A stretch of 64,000 bases of DNA from Ferirhizobium litorale (GCA_030028905.1 JALDYZ010000011.1:1-64000), one strand, 5' to 3'; shown: positions 43,633-53,241, counted from the stretch's first letter. The notes: a model not told the origin generated them from the sequence alone. Numbers and translations are program-made.

Positions 43633-43866
43633 ATGAACAGCTTCGCTTCCAGGGCTGCGGTTTGCGCCTTTCTTGTCGCCGTTTCCGCCGCGGCTCCAGG
43701 CCATGCGGAAGACATGAAGAAGTCCGACATCTTGCAGACCGACACCATGAGTTCCGACGCAATGCCCACGGCAGGGACGAAGGCCGACTGCATGCAAAAG
43801 GCCGAGATGGAAATGGAAAGCATGAAGAAGGACGAGATGATGAAGGCTTGCGACGCAATGAAGTGA
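43633..43866 (+). CDS. Pentapeptide MXKDX-repeat exported protein
   Basis: 77 aa. A signal peptide is cut near GHA-EDM. The mature part is Met-, Lys- and Asp-rich with repeated MKKSD, MKKDE and MMKAC units plus two Cys (DCMQK and KACDAM), matching the small family annotated as pentapeptide MXKDX-repeat proteins. These are periplasmic and of unknown function; metal binding is a fair guess from the Met/Asp content. GGGGAG about nine bases upstream supports the start. Confidence 0.8.
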   Translation: MNSFASRAAVCAFLVAVSAAAPGHAEDMKKSDILQTDTMSSDAMPTAGTKADCMQKAEMEMESMKKDEMMKACDAMK

Positions 43867-44223
43867 GAAGTGAACAATGCGGCCTGTGTGCCTCCAGCGT
43901 CCTGCGACCTATCCTGCCTGTCGTTTCTGCTTTTGAGCGGCTTGCAGATGTTCACTCCACGATATCGCTTCATCCTTCCTTCGGAAGTTCAATCTCTCCG
44001 TCTACCACATGGTTGAGGTCGGTGCCCTCGGCGTCAGCGTCATGCGCACCTTCAGTTTTTTGCCGCCGACTTGTCCTTGGCGCACCGCTTCTCCGCGCAT
44101 GGCCCAGTGCATTCGTTGCGGTGCAATTCCCATCCAGCGGCGGAACCGGCCTGCAAAAAGCAAACATGCGGTAACTTTTCGGCATTCTGCGCGTTGATCG
44201 ACTTCAGCGAGGAGATCCCGATC
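43867..44223. other. Intergenic stretch without a recognisable gene
   Basis: 357 bp. A minus-strand piece around 43970-44070 reads GTDLNHVVDGEIELPKEG in one frame and GGKKLKVRMTLT in another, suggesting a frameshifted remnant of a small gene that I cannot identify. Otherwise I see nothing. Confidence 0.3.
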
Positions 44224-44616
44224 ATGAAAACGTCACAGACCGTCGCCAAGCAGCATTGCATCCAGGAGAACTCCGACGAAGCGGATGGCGAATACACGGA
44301 ACCGACGTCGGAACCTGTCCACAGCGGTGTTCGCCACCCGGTTGTGCCAGTCCCCGCGAAGAAAGCTCGTCAGGCACGGCCGGGATTCCCGGTGCTTGTG
44401 GTTCTCGTTTCCGGGCTGCTTCTCGCGGCCGCGGCCTGGATTGCCGTCGAATATGGCGACAAGCAGCCGTCGTCTCCTGTTGCCACGCTACCGGCGCAAA
44501 ACGCTCCCGATAGCACGGACGAACAACCGACGCTGCCAGCACAGGAGATGGACAGGGAGCCTACCACCCAGTCCGGAACCGGCGGACCGTCACAGCAGGA
44601 TGGATCTACCAACTAA
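44224..44616 (+). CDS. Single-pass membrane protein with disordered ends
   Basis: 130 aa. The N-terminal 60 residues are acidic then basic (AKKARQARPG just before the membrane), followed by one helix, FPVLVVLVSGLLLAAAAWIA, and a periplasmic Pro/Gln/Thr/Ser-rich tail ending QDGSTN. This in-out layout suggests an inner-membrane protein with a disordered exposed tail. GAGGAG about nine bases upstream supports the start at 44224. No family is recognised. Confidence 0.6.
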   Translation: MKTSQTVAKQHCIQENSDEADGEYTEPTSEPVHSGVRHPVVPVPAKKARQARPGFPVLVVLVSGLLLAAAAWIAVEYGDKQPSSPVATLPAQNAPDSTDEQPTLPAQEMDREPTTQSGTGGPSQQDGSTN

Positions 44617-44704
44617 GGAGCGGCGCGCCATCCCGACGTCCGCAGGCCGGTCGGGCGGAATAAAAGGGCTCTCTTGAACATTTCCATTTGAGGTATTCAA
44701 GAGA

Positions 44705-45122
44705 TTGACGATCGCGATGGCAATGTTCCAGATTTTGATGGTGCGAACCGGCGCGCGCTGGATCGAATGGCTCACCGGCACGGTTTTCCGCAATCTGCGT
44801 GGCGGCAATGATCGGCTGGTTTGCGATAGAGGCAATGAGGCAGGATACCCGACCTCCCGATCTTTCGGTTCTCATCATCGGCCAGGGATTTCGCAGCCGG
44901 GGATATCAGGCCGAGTTTGAAGTGGCGAATATCGCACGCAAGGCCGCCGCGGGAGTCGTCATAAGAGGTCACCTCATCAAGGAGGATCGCGTCTTGGAAA
45001 CGGTCGAGGCCACGCTTGACTATGTACCCATGCAGTCGGTAGCGCGCGACGGATTGATCTTTCACCATGACGCCACCGGGTTGGATATTCAAATCGCCGC
45101 CACAGGCTACAGCGAACCTTAA
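44705..45122 (+). pseudogene. TIGR02588-family protein gene with a one-base frameshift
   Basis: The first frame gives RTGARWIEWLTGTV; the rest continues one frame over as CVAAMIGWFAIEAMRQDTRP and DLSVLIIGQGFRSRGYQAEF, ending AATGYSEP. Together they form one continuous TIGR02588-type protein: membrane helix near the N-terminus, then a small beta-rich domain. The shift lies in GTTTTCC near 44778, where GTTTCC would restore the frame. This may be real decay, phase variation, or a sequencing error in the T run. The usual neighbour, a TIGR02587 membrane protein, is absent. Confidence 0.65.
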
Positions 45123-45186
45123 ACCGGTACTCGGCACAGGCGCGCCGAAAATCGGAACAAGCAGGCTGCCCGAACATTATACGTAT

Positions 45187-45459
45187 ATGTGCTACCTAAG
45201 TTACATGCGAGCAGGAGTAATTTCCCTTTTCCTGGCGATACCCACCCCGGCTTGGTCGCAAGGGTCGGACTGCCGCGCACCCGAAGTTGACGGCGATGGT
45301 CGGCCTCCACAGCCGAATGGGCCGGACATCGAGAGTTGCGGCGGCGTGCTGAAACCCCCTTTGATCGGCGACACGGAACTGCGGCTGCCTACTCCTGAAC
45401 TGCACGGCCGGACGCCTATAATCCGTCCCGGCGAAATCCCGAAGCAAAGCCCAGAGTGA
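45187..45459 (+). CDS. Small exported Pro-rich protein
   Basis: About 90 aa (or 84 from the ATG at 45205). A signal peptide, AGVISLFLAIPTPAWS, is followed by QGSDCRAPEVDGDGRPP, ESCGGVLKPP and a Pro-rich tail, GRTPIIRPGEIPKQ. The two Cys may pair. The ribosome site is poor for both possible starts. It resembles small periplasmic proteins of rhizobia that have no known function. Confidence 0.5.
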   Translation: MCYLSYMRAGVISLFLAIPTPAWSQGSDCRAPEVDGDGRPPQPNGPDIESCGGVLKPPLIGDTELRLPTPELHGRTPIIRPGEIPKQSPE

Positions 45460-45609
45460 TCGATGGTTCACACGCAGCACCTCATACCCATAACTGACAC
45501 TTTTCGCCTCATGTCGGGAACCAAGTGGAAGGGGGTCAGTTTATTGGTAGCGTCGGCCACGAAGCTGGCAGACGTCGTTTCAATGATTGAAATCGCGAGG
45601 AGCTAGCAG

Positions 45610-46110
45610 ATGGTACAAAAAACACTCGATGAACTGTTCCACGACACACTGAAGGACATCTACTACGCCGAACGGCAGATCCTGAAAGCTCTGCCTAAAA
45701 TGGCGCGGGGCGCGTCCGACCCAAAGCTGAAAGCGGCTTTTGAAAAGCACAAGGAGCAAACTGAAGTGCATGTGGACCGTCTTCAGCAGGTCTTCGAGAT
45801 GATCGGGAAACGTGCGCAGGGCAAAACCTGCGAGGCGATACAGGGCATCATCGCCGAAGGAGAGGAGATTCTTGACGAGTTCAAGGGCATGCCGGCACTG
45901 GATGCCGGGCTGATTTCGTCCGCCCAGGCCGTCGAGCACTATGAAATTGCGCGCTACGGGACACTGAAGGCTTGGGCTGCAAGGCTGGGCCACAAGGATG
46001 CGGTCAAGCTTCTCGATGCAACGCTGAAGGAAGAGGCAGCGACGGACGAAGACCTGACCGCCCTCGCCGAATCCGCGGTCAATGCCGCCGCTCAGAAAAA
46101 GGCTGCATAG
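45610..46110 (+). CDS. YciE/DUF892-type ferritin-like protein
   Basis: 166 aa, all-helical. Motifs typical of the family are TLKDIYYAERQILKALPKM, the metal-binding-type Glu residues in KHKEQTEVHVDRL, and SAQAVEHYEIARYGTLKAWA. The fold is a four-helix ferritin-like bundle, often induced by osmotic or oxidative stress. GAGGAG lies about seven bases before the start. A strong hairpin follows the gene. Confidence 0.88.
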   Translation: MVQKTLDELFHDTLKDIYYAERQILKALPKMARGASDPKLKAAFEKHKEQTEVHVDRLQQVFEMIGKRAQGKTCEAIQGIIAEGEEILDEFKGMPALDAGLISSAQAVEHYEIARYGTLKAWAARLGHKDAVKLLDATLKEEAATDEDLTALAESAVNAAAQKKAA

Positions 46111-46133
46111 CAAGACCGAATGCCATGTCCGAC

Positions 46134-46165
46134 GAAGCGGCCGCGAGATCTCCTGCGGCCGCTTC
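46134..46165. terminator. Bidirectional hairpin between yciE-like gene and topoisomerase gene
   Basis: GAAGCGGCCGC and GCGGCCGCTTC form a perfect 11-bp stem around GAGATCTCCT. It lies 23 bp behind one stop codon and 10 bp from the other. There is no long U-tract, so it is a likely but unproven terminator for both convergent genes. Confidence 0.55.
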
Positions 46166-46175
46166 AAACCGTGGT

Positions 46176-47213
46176 TCAGCGCGAACGATCGCCGGCAATG
46201 GGCGAACACCTTTCAAGGTATGCCATTAGTCTCTTTTCATCCATGCGGAGCCCGCGCGGCCGATCACCGACGGTCGCGAGACTTGCCAAGGGTCTGCTGT
46301 TCGGCTGTTCCGCAAGAGCAAGCACGGAAGGATGGATATAACTTGCCTTGCACACGGACGGAGTATTGTGAAGCTTGGCGGCCGCGGCCGTCGCCAATTG
46401 TGTGGTGGTCGGAACGGTTCCCGATTTGATCGCATCCCATGCTTCCTTGAACGCTTCCAGGCTGCCGATCCAGGTTCGAAAGGTTTTCGCGGTGATGCAT
46501 GATCCGCCGATTTCACACAGATAAGCATTCAGGGTTCCGGAGTCGATGACATGGATGGCGCCAACGTCGTCCTGCCATTTGAACAGCTGCCTTCCCGGCA
46601 GGTCGGCGATCTTTTCCAGAATTCTTTGCAGTCGCGGGTGTCTGAGTCGGTGGCGAACACGTTTTCCGCCCTTGGCCGCATATTGCAGTTCAATCGTATC
46701 ATCGACGATCCGCAGGTGGCGCTTGAGAAGCGTGGTCGCGCCATAGGTCCTGTTCTGCTCGGCATAGGCTCTGTTTCCGACGCGAAGCGCTGTTTCATCG
46801 AGCAGGAATACCAAGGCCGCCAGTACGGTCCTTTCGGTTTCGGCTTCGGCAGAAATATCTCGCCGCACCATTCTCCGGATCTTGGGAATGGCTTTGGCAA
46901 ATTCGACCAGTTGATCGAATTTACGATCGCTTCGGTAGGCTTGCCAGTTTGGATGATAGAGATACTGTTTGCGCCCACAGGAATCCCTGCCCGTCGCCTG
47001 CAAATGTCCTCTCGCATCCATGCAGATCCAAACGTTTGAATAGGCGGGCGGGATGGCCAAGGCCCGGATACGCTTGATATGCTTTCGGTCTTTGACAAGG
47101 GAAGCGTCGGGCATTCGGTAGCAAAATCCCCTTCCTCTTCGTTCGCGGCGAATGCCTGGCTCGCTGTCGCTGACATATACGAGGTCGGAGGATTTGCGTG
47201 GAACATGATCCAT
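46176..47213 (-). CDS. DNA topoisomerase IB
   Basis: 345 aa, the size of bacterial/poxvirus-like type IB enzymes. It has the N-terminal RGFCYRMPDASLVKD region, catalytic Arg/Lys in YGATTLLKRHL and YAAKGGKRVRHRL, and the active-site Tyr near the end in ASYIHPSVL. The enzyme relaxes supercoils through a 3'-phosphotyrosine intermediate without ATP. The start at 47213 (MDHVPRK) is the best match to the family; its ribosome site is weak. Confidence 0.87.
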   Translation of the reverse strand: MDHVPRKSSDLVYVSDSEPGIRRERRGRGFCYRMPDASLVKDRKHIKRIRALAIPPAYSNVWICMDARGHLQATGRDSCGRKQYLYHPNWQAYRSDRKFDQLVEFAKAIPKIRRMVRRDISAEAETERTVLAALVFLLDETALRVGNRAYAEQNRTYGATTLLKRHLRIVDDTIELQYAAKGGKRVRHRLRHPRLQRILEKIADLPGRQLFKWQDDVGAIHVIDSGTLNAYLCEIGGSCITAKTFRTWIGSLEAFKEAWDAIKSGTVPTTTQLATAAAAKLHNTPSVCKASYIHPSVLALAEQPNSRPLASLATVGDRPRGLRMDEKRLMAYLERCSPIAGDRSR

Positions 47214-47397
47214 CGTCGTTTCTTCAGGCTCGTTGAGGCGGTCGTCCTGGCGCTGTGGCAGGAAATTCGTCCAAATCGATCGCAAGCGTTTTCAATGGAC
47301 GGAGCTTGGCCAAAAACGCGAAGCGATCGCATTTGTTCCGAACTCGTCGATTGAAGTTCTTCAAGGCATTTGCGTAGCCGACGATGCGCTTCCGGTG

Positions 47398-48255
47398 TCA
47401 GTTGCGGAACGCGGTTGTCCCCGACAACACCGCGTCGATGAGGGCTCGCAATCGCCCGAGGCGGCGAAGATCGCGATGATAACCTAGCCACGTGTCCCGT
47501 CCGGGCGGCGATTCGTCCAGTTCAATGCGGCGAAGGCGGATGTCGCCGTCGCCGAGAGGGCGAGGCAGGACTGCCATGCCTACACCGCTGGCACAGAGTT
47601 TTGCCTGCACGTCCCTGTTGTTGCTGCGAAACGCGACTTTTGCCTGCGGATACCTCTCACGCAGCCAGATCGCGTCCGGCATGTCTCCGAAAGCTTCATC
47701 CATCGTCACGATGCCGCAACCGGATCCGCCCGCAACGGGATCCGCAGCACCGGCTGCCACGTAGAGGTCGTAGGGGATGTGCATTAGCTTGCGGGACACG
47801 ACCTCCGTTTCTTCGAAGGGCCGGATGCGAAAGACGAGATCGGCCTCGCGCCGCGAGAGATTCAAGAGCCTCGCATCGGTCAGGAGCTCGACTGTCACCC
47901 CGGGGTGGCGAAGCGCAAAACCGGCAAGGATCGTACCGAGGACGTGGATGCCGAACCAATCGGAGCAGGATATGCGCATAGATCCCGACAGCGCCGCTTC
48001 ACTGCCAGAAATTTCGCGCTGAAGGGCGATTGCCTCACTCTCCATGCGCACGGCGTGAGCGTAGGCGATCTGGCCTTCGCCCGTCAGTACGAAGCCATCC
48101 GCCGTCCGTTGAAAGAGAGCATGGCCGATGGCCAGTTCCAGAGCCTTCAGCCGACGCCCCATCGTCGGCTGGGTCAAGCCGAGGCTACGGGCCGCCGCGC
48201 CGAGAGTGCCCTCCCTAGCAATTGCGAGAAATAGGCGAATATCGCTCCATTCCAT
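47398..48255 (-). CDS. LysR-family transcriptional regulator
   Basis: 285 aa. The N-terminal helix-turn-helix contains LFLAIAREGTLGAAARSLGL and TQPTMGRRLKALE. The C-terminal part is the periplasmic-binding-like effector domain. It is divergent from the oxidoreductase gene with 106 bp between the starts, the usual arrangement of a LysR regulator and its target. GGAG precedes; the ATG at 48255 or the adjacent GTG at 48258 may be used. Confidence 0.85.
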   Translation of the reverse strand: MEWSDIRLFLAIAREGTLGAAARSLGLTQPTMGRRLKALELAIGHALFQRTADGFVLTGEGQIAYAHAVRMESEAIALQREISGSEAALSGSMRISCSDWFGIHVLGTILAGFALRHPGVTVELLTDARLLNLSRREADLVFRIRPFEETEVVSRKLMHIPYDLYVAAGAADPVAGGSGCGIVTMDEAFGDMPDAIWLRERYPQAKVAFRSNNRDVQAKLCASGVGMAVLPRPLGDGDIRLRRIELDESPPGRDTWLGYHRDLRRLGRLRALIDAVLSGTTAFRN

Positions 48256-48361
48256 CACGTTCTTCTCCTTTCATTTATGTATGGGCATCATGCAAATTCT
48301 ATCATTCCCAAACAACGTTTTTCTCCACAGATTAGCCTCATCGACAACAGGAGTAACCAAC

Positions 48362-49351
48362 ATGGCAACCATGAAAGCACTTGTCCTGGAGACCTATGAG
48401 GCACCTTTCCGGCTGGCCGAGATTGCCCGCCCGTCGCCGTCGAACGGCGAAGTTCTGGTTCGGGTCGTAGCCAGCGGAGTGAACCCTCTCGACACGAAGA
48501 TTCGAGCCGGGAAAGCCGATCATGCACGTCATCCGCTGCCCGCCATCCTCGGCATCGACATGGCCGGGATTGTCGAGGAAGCCGGTCCCGGCGTGACCGG
48601 CTTTAGCCGCGGCGACGAGGTCTATGGCATGACCGGCGGGGTTGGCGGCGTACCCGGTTCACTCGCCGAATTCCAGGTCGCCGATGCCCGCCTGCTGGCA
48701 CCGAAACCGCCACATATGACCATGCGCGAAGCGGCGGCGCTGCCCCTGGCCTTCATCACCGCTTGGGAAGGACTTTTCGACCGGATCGGCGTTAAGTCAG
48801 GCCAGAAGGTTCTGGTGCTTGGCGGCGGTGGCGGTGTCGGCCACGTCGCCGTGCAAATTGCGAAAGCATTTGGCGCGGACGTCTATGCAGTCGACGGAGC
48901 CGGCAAGGCTGACTATCTCCGCAGCATCGGCGCCACCCCCATAGACTACGCAGCCGAGACACCCGACGACTACATTGCCCGCTATACTGATGGGAAGGGC
49001 TTCGACGCCGCCTACGACACGCTGGGCGGCACCGGTCTCGATACTGCCTTCAAGGCGGTAGCGCGGTTTGGGCATGCTGTCAGCGCGCTTGGCTGGGGCT
49101 CGCATGCGCTGGCCCCCCTCTCCTTCAAAGCGGCAACCTATTCGGGTATCTTCACGCTCATACCGTTGGTGACCGGAGAGGGCCGGGACCACCATGGCGA
49201 CATCCTGCGGGAGGCGACACGGCTTGCACAGGCCGGCAAGCTCGTACCGCGACTTGATCCACGCACCTTCACGATGGACACGGCCACCGACGCCCATAGG
49301 CTTATCGAAGATGGCGGGGCAAGCGGCAAACTGGTGATCGACATCGGCTAG
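48362..49351 (+). CDS. Zinc-independent quinone oxidoreductase-like MDR protein
   Basis: 329 aa of the medium-chain dehydrogenase/reductase superfamily. The N-terminal GroES-like part has VASGVNPLDTKIRAGK and ILGIDMAGIVEEAG; the nucleotide fold has VLGGGGGVGHVAVQIAKAFG. The structural-zinc Cys cluster is missing, pointing to the quinone reductase branch, which uses NADPH. AGGAG lies about nine bases before the ATG. It is probably controlled by the divergent LysR protein. Confidence 0.85.
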   Translation: MATMKALVLETYEAPFRLAEIARPSPSNGEVLVRVVASGVNPLDTKIRAGKADHARHPLPAILGIDMAGIVEEAGPGVTGFSRGDEVYGMTGGVGGVPGSLAEFQVADARLLAPKPPHMTMREAAALPLAFITAWEGLFDRIGVKSGQKVLVLGGGGGVGHVAVQIAKAFGADVYAVDGAGKADYLRSIGATPIDYAAETPDDYIARYTDGKGFDAAYDTLGGTGLDTAFKAVARFGHAVSALGWGSHALAPLSFKAATYSGIFTLIPLVTGEGRDHHGDILREATRLAQAGKLVPRLDPRTFTMDTATDAHRLIEDGGASGKLVIDIG

Positions 49352-49494
49352 CCAAGACCGGATACGAGTGCCGGCGCGGCTTCAAAGCCTGTGCCGGTAC
49401 CATGCAGGCAACAATCGAACGGCGACATAATTGGATCGACCTGCCTTCGCATGCACTATATCGGTGATGTTTCCACGAGCAGGAATCCTTTGCT

Positions 49495-50421
49495 ATGATT
49501 GTTCGCGAGCGGCCTGGCCTCTTCCGGTTGTTCACCATCGTCCGCGGCTCTGTAATCCCGCGGATCTTTCCGCAGGTGCTGGTCGTCTTCGCGCTCTCGG
49601 CGCTCGTGATCTGGGCGCACCGCGCCAGTCCAAACCTCGTTCCCACCGTCAGCAGCGCGCCATTCGCGCTGCTCGGAATTGCCATTTCCATTTTTCTCGG
49701 CTTTCGCAACCACGCCTGCTACGACCGATGGTGGGAGGCGCGAAAGGATTGGGGGCAACTGGTGTTCACGTGCCGCGACTTTGCACGCCAGACGCTGATT
49801 CTCGAGACAAGCGCAGGAGAACCCGGCCGCGAGGCGCGAAAGCACCTCCTCGGGCTGGCGATCGCCTTCGCGCATGCCCTTGTTCGCCACCTGAGGCCGG
49901 ATGTTGATCCCTCCAAGGTGACCTCCTGGCTCCCACAGAACCTCGCTACGGCTTTCACGGCGAGTCGCAACCCGCCCGATTTCATCCTGCGCGAGATCGG
50001 CGGCACGCTCGCCCGCCTGCGCGGAGACGAGACGTTCACCGACATCCAGTTTTCGATGCTGGATGCGACCGTGGGCAGAATGTCGGCCATACTCGCAGCG
50101 AGCGAGCGGATCCTCAACACGCCCGTACCCTTCGGCTACACCCTTCTGCTGCATCGCACCGCATACATTTTCTGTTTTCTTTTGCCGTTCGGCTTTGCGG
50201 ATTCACTGGGATGGGCAACTCCATTCGTCACCGCACTCGTCGCCTATACTTTCTTCGGTCTGGATGCGCTTGGCGACGAACTGGAAGAGCCGTTCGGCGT
50301 CCTCCCCAATGCCCTGCCCATCGGCGCACTTGCCGAGGTGATCGAGATCAACCTGCGCGAGGCCCTCGGCGAAACCGACCTGCCAGCCTTGCCCCGCCCC
50401 AAGGACTACCTTCTGATGTAG
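49495..50421 (+). CDS. Bestrophin-family (UPF0187/YneE) membrane protein
   Basis: 308 aa. It has four hydrophobic segments, starting with a membrane helix around IPRIFPQVLVVFALSALVIW. The family-typical stretch is LLGIAISIFLGFRNHACYDRWWEAR near residue 60, and near the C-terminus DALGDELEEPFGVLPNALPI, the acidic Ca-clasp-like motif. Bacterial bestrophins form pentameric ion channels. The gene stands alone. No terminator was identified behind it. Confidence 0.85.
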   Translation: MIVRERPGLFRLFTIVRGSVIPRIFPQVLVVFALSALVIWAHRASPNLVPTVSSAPFALLGIAISIFLGFRNHACYDRWWEARKDWGQLVFTCRDFARQTLILETSAGEPGREARKHLLGLAIAFAHALVRHLRPDVDPSKVTSWLPQNLATAFTASRNPPDFILREIGGTLARLRGDETFTDIQFSMLDATVGRMSAILAASERILNTPVPFGYTLLLHRTAYIFCFLLPFGFADSLGWATPFVTALVAYTFFGLDALGDELEEPFGVLPNALPIGALAEVIEINLREALGETDLPALPRPKDYLLM

Positions 50422-50590
50422 GCATGGGCGCAGCCCAGAAAAATCGGCAGGAGCAAGCAGGCGAGCGCGGCCGATGACCTCACATCGTCAGCGCTTTTGG
50501 CGGATCACCACATCTTAATGTCGTGGATCGGCTGTAGCGACGTCGGCGCGTGTACTAGATTTGGGCCAACGCAGATCAAGGGTTCAAGTG

Positions 50591-53152
50591 ATGGCAGAAT
50601 TTCCGCAAAGAGCGAAAGTCGTAATTGTTGGGTTGGGCGGCATCGTGGGGGCCTCGATCGCCCACCACCTGATCGAGCGCGGCTGGGACGACATCGTCGG
50701 CATCGACAAGTCGGGCATCCCGACCGACATCGGTTCGACGGCGCATGCCTCAGACTTCTGCTACACCACCAGCCACGACTTTCTCTCGGTCTGGACCACC
50801 CAGTACTCGATCGACTTCTACGAGAAGATGGGCCACTACGCCCGCATTGGCGGCCTGGAGGTTGCGCGCACCGGCGACGACACCTGGATGGAAGAGATCA
50901 AGCGCAAGCTTTCCTCCGCCAAAGCCTTCGGCACCCGCGCGCACTACGTCAGCCCGGCCGAGATCAAGGAAAAATTCCCGCTGATCGAAGAAGACCAGGT
51001 GATGGGCGGCATGTTCGACCCCGACGCCGGCCTCGTCATCCCGCGTTCGCAAACAGTCGCCGGCAAGCTAGTAGACGCCGCTGAAAAGAGCGGCAAGCTG
51101 GCGATGTTCGGCAACACCCCGGCCAAGTCGCTGATCGTGGAGAATGGACACATCAAGGGCGTCGTCACCCATCGCGGCACGATCATGGCCGATCATGTCG
51201 TCGTCTGCGCCGGCATCTGGGGCCGCCTGATCGCAGAAATGGTCGGCGAGGACCTGCCGGTGATGCCGGTCGATCACCCGCTGACGTTCTTCGGCCCCTA
51301 TAGCGAATTCGAGGGCACCGGCAAGGAAATCGGCTATCCTCTGCTGCGCGACCAGGGCAACTCTGCCTATATGCGAGACACCGGCGATCCGAAGACCACC
51401 GAGGGCGGCCAGATCGAGTGGGGTTATTACGAGACCACAAATCCGCGTCTCTGCCATCCGCGCGACATCCTTGAAAAGCACGAGGCGCGGCTGTCGCCCT
51501 CGCAACGCGACCTCGAGATGGAACAGATCCTCGAGCCGCTGGAACGCGCCATGGAACTGACGCCGATCCTCGGCGAACTCGGCTACAACGAAAGCCACTC
51601 CTTCAACGGGCTCCTGCAGGTTTCCGCCGCCGGTGGCCCATCCTGCGGCGAAAGCCAGAAGGTGCGCGGCCTCTGGTACTGCGTCGCCATCTGGGTGAAG
51701 GACGGTCCGGGCTACGGCAAGCTGATCGCCGACTGGATGACCGACGGCCGCACCGAGATCGATCATGCGTCGATCGACTATTCGCGCTTCTATCCGCACC
51801 AGTTGGAAGAGACGTTCATCGAGGGCCGCTGCTTCGAGGCCGCCCAGAAGATCTATTTCCCCGCCATCCACCCACGCGAACCCTATGCAACGGGGCGCAA
51901 CGTCAAGCGCTCGCCCTTTTACGAGCGCGAGGTCGAACTCGGCGGCTACTTCATGGAACTCGGCGGTTGGGAGCGTGCGCACGGCTACAAGGCCAACGAG
52001 CACCTGCTGGAAAAATACGGCGACCGCGTTCCGTTGCGCGAGAACGAATGGGACAACCGCCATTTCTGGCGCGTTTCCAATGCCGAGCACCTGGCGATGA
52101 GCGAGGATTGCGGCATCGTCAACCTGTCGCACTTTCATATGGTCGACATTGAGGGTCCCGATCACGTCGAACTTCTTGAATGGCTCTGCGCCGCAAAGAT
52201 CGGCGGCGACGGCAATATCGGCAAGGGCATCTACACCCACTTCCTCGACGACGAGGGCATGGTGCGCGCCGACTTCACGGTCTTCCGAATGGCCGACCGC
52301 TGCCGCCTCGTCAACGGCGCCGATGCCGGCCCGCGCGACTTCCATTACATGAAACGCGTCGCCGAGGATCGCGGCCTCGATGTCACCATCACGGACGTCT
52401 CGGAAAAATACGTCACCGTCGGCATATGGGGCCCGAACGCACGCGCAACGCTGAAGAAGAGCGTTGCCGATCCGGCCGGGCTCGACCTCGAAAACTTCGC
52501 GTTTGCGGCGATCAAGCCGATCGAGATCGCCGGCAAGCCCGTCACCGCCTTCCGCATCTCCTATGTGGGCGAACAGGGCTGGGAACTGCACATGAAATAC
52601 GAGGACGGCCTTGCCGTCTGGGACGCGCTGCGCGCTACTGGCGTCATGGCCTTCGGCGTTGAGACCTATGCCAACTCGCGCCGCATGGAAAAGAGCTTGC
52701 GCCTGCAGAACGCGGACTTGCTCACCCAGTACAACCTGATCGAAGCCGACCTCGCCCGTCCGAAGGTCAAGGAAGCCGATTTCCGCGGCAAGGCCAAGCA
52801 TCTGGAATACAAGGCCCGCGAACACCAGCCGGCCATGCTCTGCACGCTGGTCATGACCGAGAACACCGATAGCAAGGGCGTGAAGCGCTATCCGGTCGGC
52901 TCGATGCCGGTCCTCGACCCGGAAACCGGCACGACGCTGGTCGACGAACTCGGTCGCATCTCCTACACGACGTCGGTCGCCTTCGGCCCGACGCTGGGCA
53001 AGAACATCGCGCTTGCCTACCTGCCGCAAGAATACTGCCAGGTCGGCCGCAAGCTGAACGTCGAATATTTCGCCGAGACCTATCCGGTGGAGGTGGCCGC
53101 CGTCGGCTACAAGCCCCTCTACGACCCGGAAAACCTCAAGCCCCGGACCTGA
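50591..53152 (+). CDS. FAD-dependent GcvT-type oxidoreductase (dimethylglycine/sarcosine dehydrogenase-like)
   Basis: 853 aa. The N-terminal DAO domain begins with the dinucleotide fold VVIVGLGGIVGASIAHHLIE. The following GSTAHASD carries a His at the place where related enzymes bind FAD covalently. The FAO-M linker and the GcvT plus GcvT-C domains fill residues about 430-853, for example GIWGPNARATL and VGEQGWELH. Such enzymes demethylate dimethylglycine or sarcosine and pass the methyl group to tetrahydrofolate. They often serve betaine catabolism in rhizobia. The start at 50591 follows AAGGG; the exact substrate is unsure. Confidence 0.82.
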   Translation: MAEFPQRAKVVIVGLGGIVGASIAHHLIERGWDDIVGIDKSGIPTDIGSTAHASDFCYTTSHDFLSVWTTQYSIDFYEKMGHYARIGGLEVARTGDDTWMEEIKRKLSSAKAFGTRAHYVSPAEIKEKFPLIEEDQVMGGMFDPDAGLVIPRSQTVAGKLVDAAEKSGKLAMFGNTPAKSLIVENGHIKGVVTHRGTIMADHVVVCAGIWGRLIAEMVGEDLPVMPVDHPLTFFGPYSEFEGTGKEIGYPLLRDQGNSAYMRDTGDPKTTEGGQIEWGYYETTNPRLCHPRDILEKHEARLSPSQRDLEMEQILEPLERAMELTPILGELGYNESHSFNGLLQVSAAGGPSCGESQKVRGLWYCVAIWVKDGPGYGKLIADWMTDGRTEIDHASIDYSRFYPHQLEETFIEGRCFEAAQKIYFPAIHPREPYATGRNVKRSPFYEREVELGGYFMELGGWERAHGYKANEHLLEKYGDRVPLRENEWDNRHFWRVSNAEHLAMSEDCGIVNLSHFHMVDIEGPDHVELLEWLCAAKIGGDGNIGKGIYTHFLDDEGMVRADFTVFRMADRCRLVNGADAGPRDFHYMKRVAEDRGLDVTITDVSEKYVTVGIWGPNARATLKKSVADPAGLDLENFAFAAIKPIEIAGKPVTAFRISYVGEQGWELHMKYEDGLAVWDALRATGVMAFGVETYANSRRMEKSLRLQNADLLTQYNLIEADLARPKVKEADFRGKAKHLEYKAREHQPAMLCTLVMTENTDSKGVKRYPVGSMPVLDPETGTTLVDELGRISYTTSVAFGPTLGKNIALAYLPQEYCQVGRKLNVEYFAETYPVEVAAVGYKPLYDPENLKPRT

Positions 53153-53207
53153 TGGCCGACCGGCGTGGCGGGAGAAAACGCGCCATGTTCATCGGCGAGC
53201 AATCTCG

Positions 53208-53241
53208 CTCAAACGGCCGCCCCACCGGGCGGCCGTTTGAG
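53208..53241. terminator. Long bidirectional hairpin between convergent genes
   Basis: CTCAAACGGCCGCCC and GGGCGGCCGTTTGAG give a perfect 15-bp stem with loop CACC. It lies between the convergent oxidoreductase and thiolase genes and is followed by TTTGT on the plus strand. The A/T-rich stem base can act in both directions. Confidence 0.8.

Noticed and set aside
51068-53029. A 653-codon minus-strand open frame inside the FAD/GcvT oxidoreductase
   Set aside because: It is a shadow caused by GC-rich codon bias; the plus-strand gene has clear domains over its full length.
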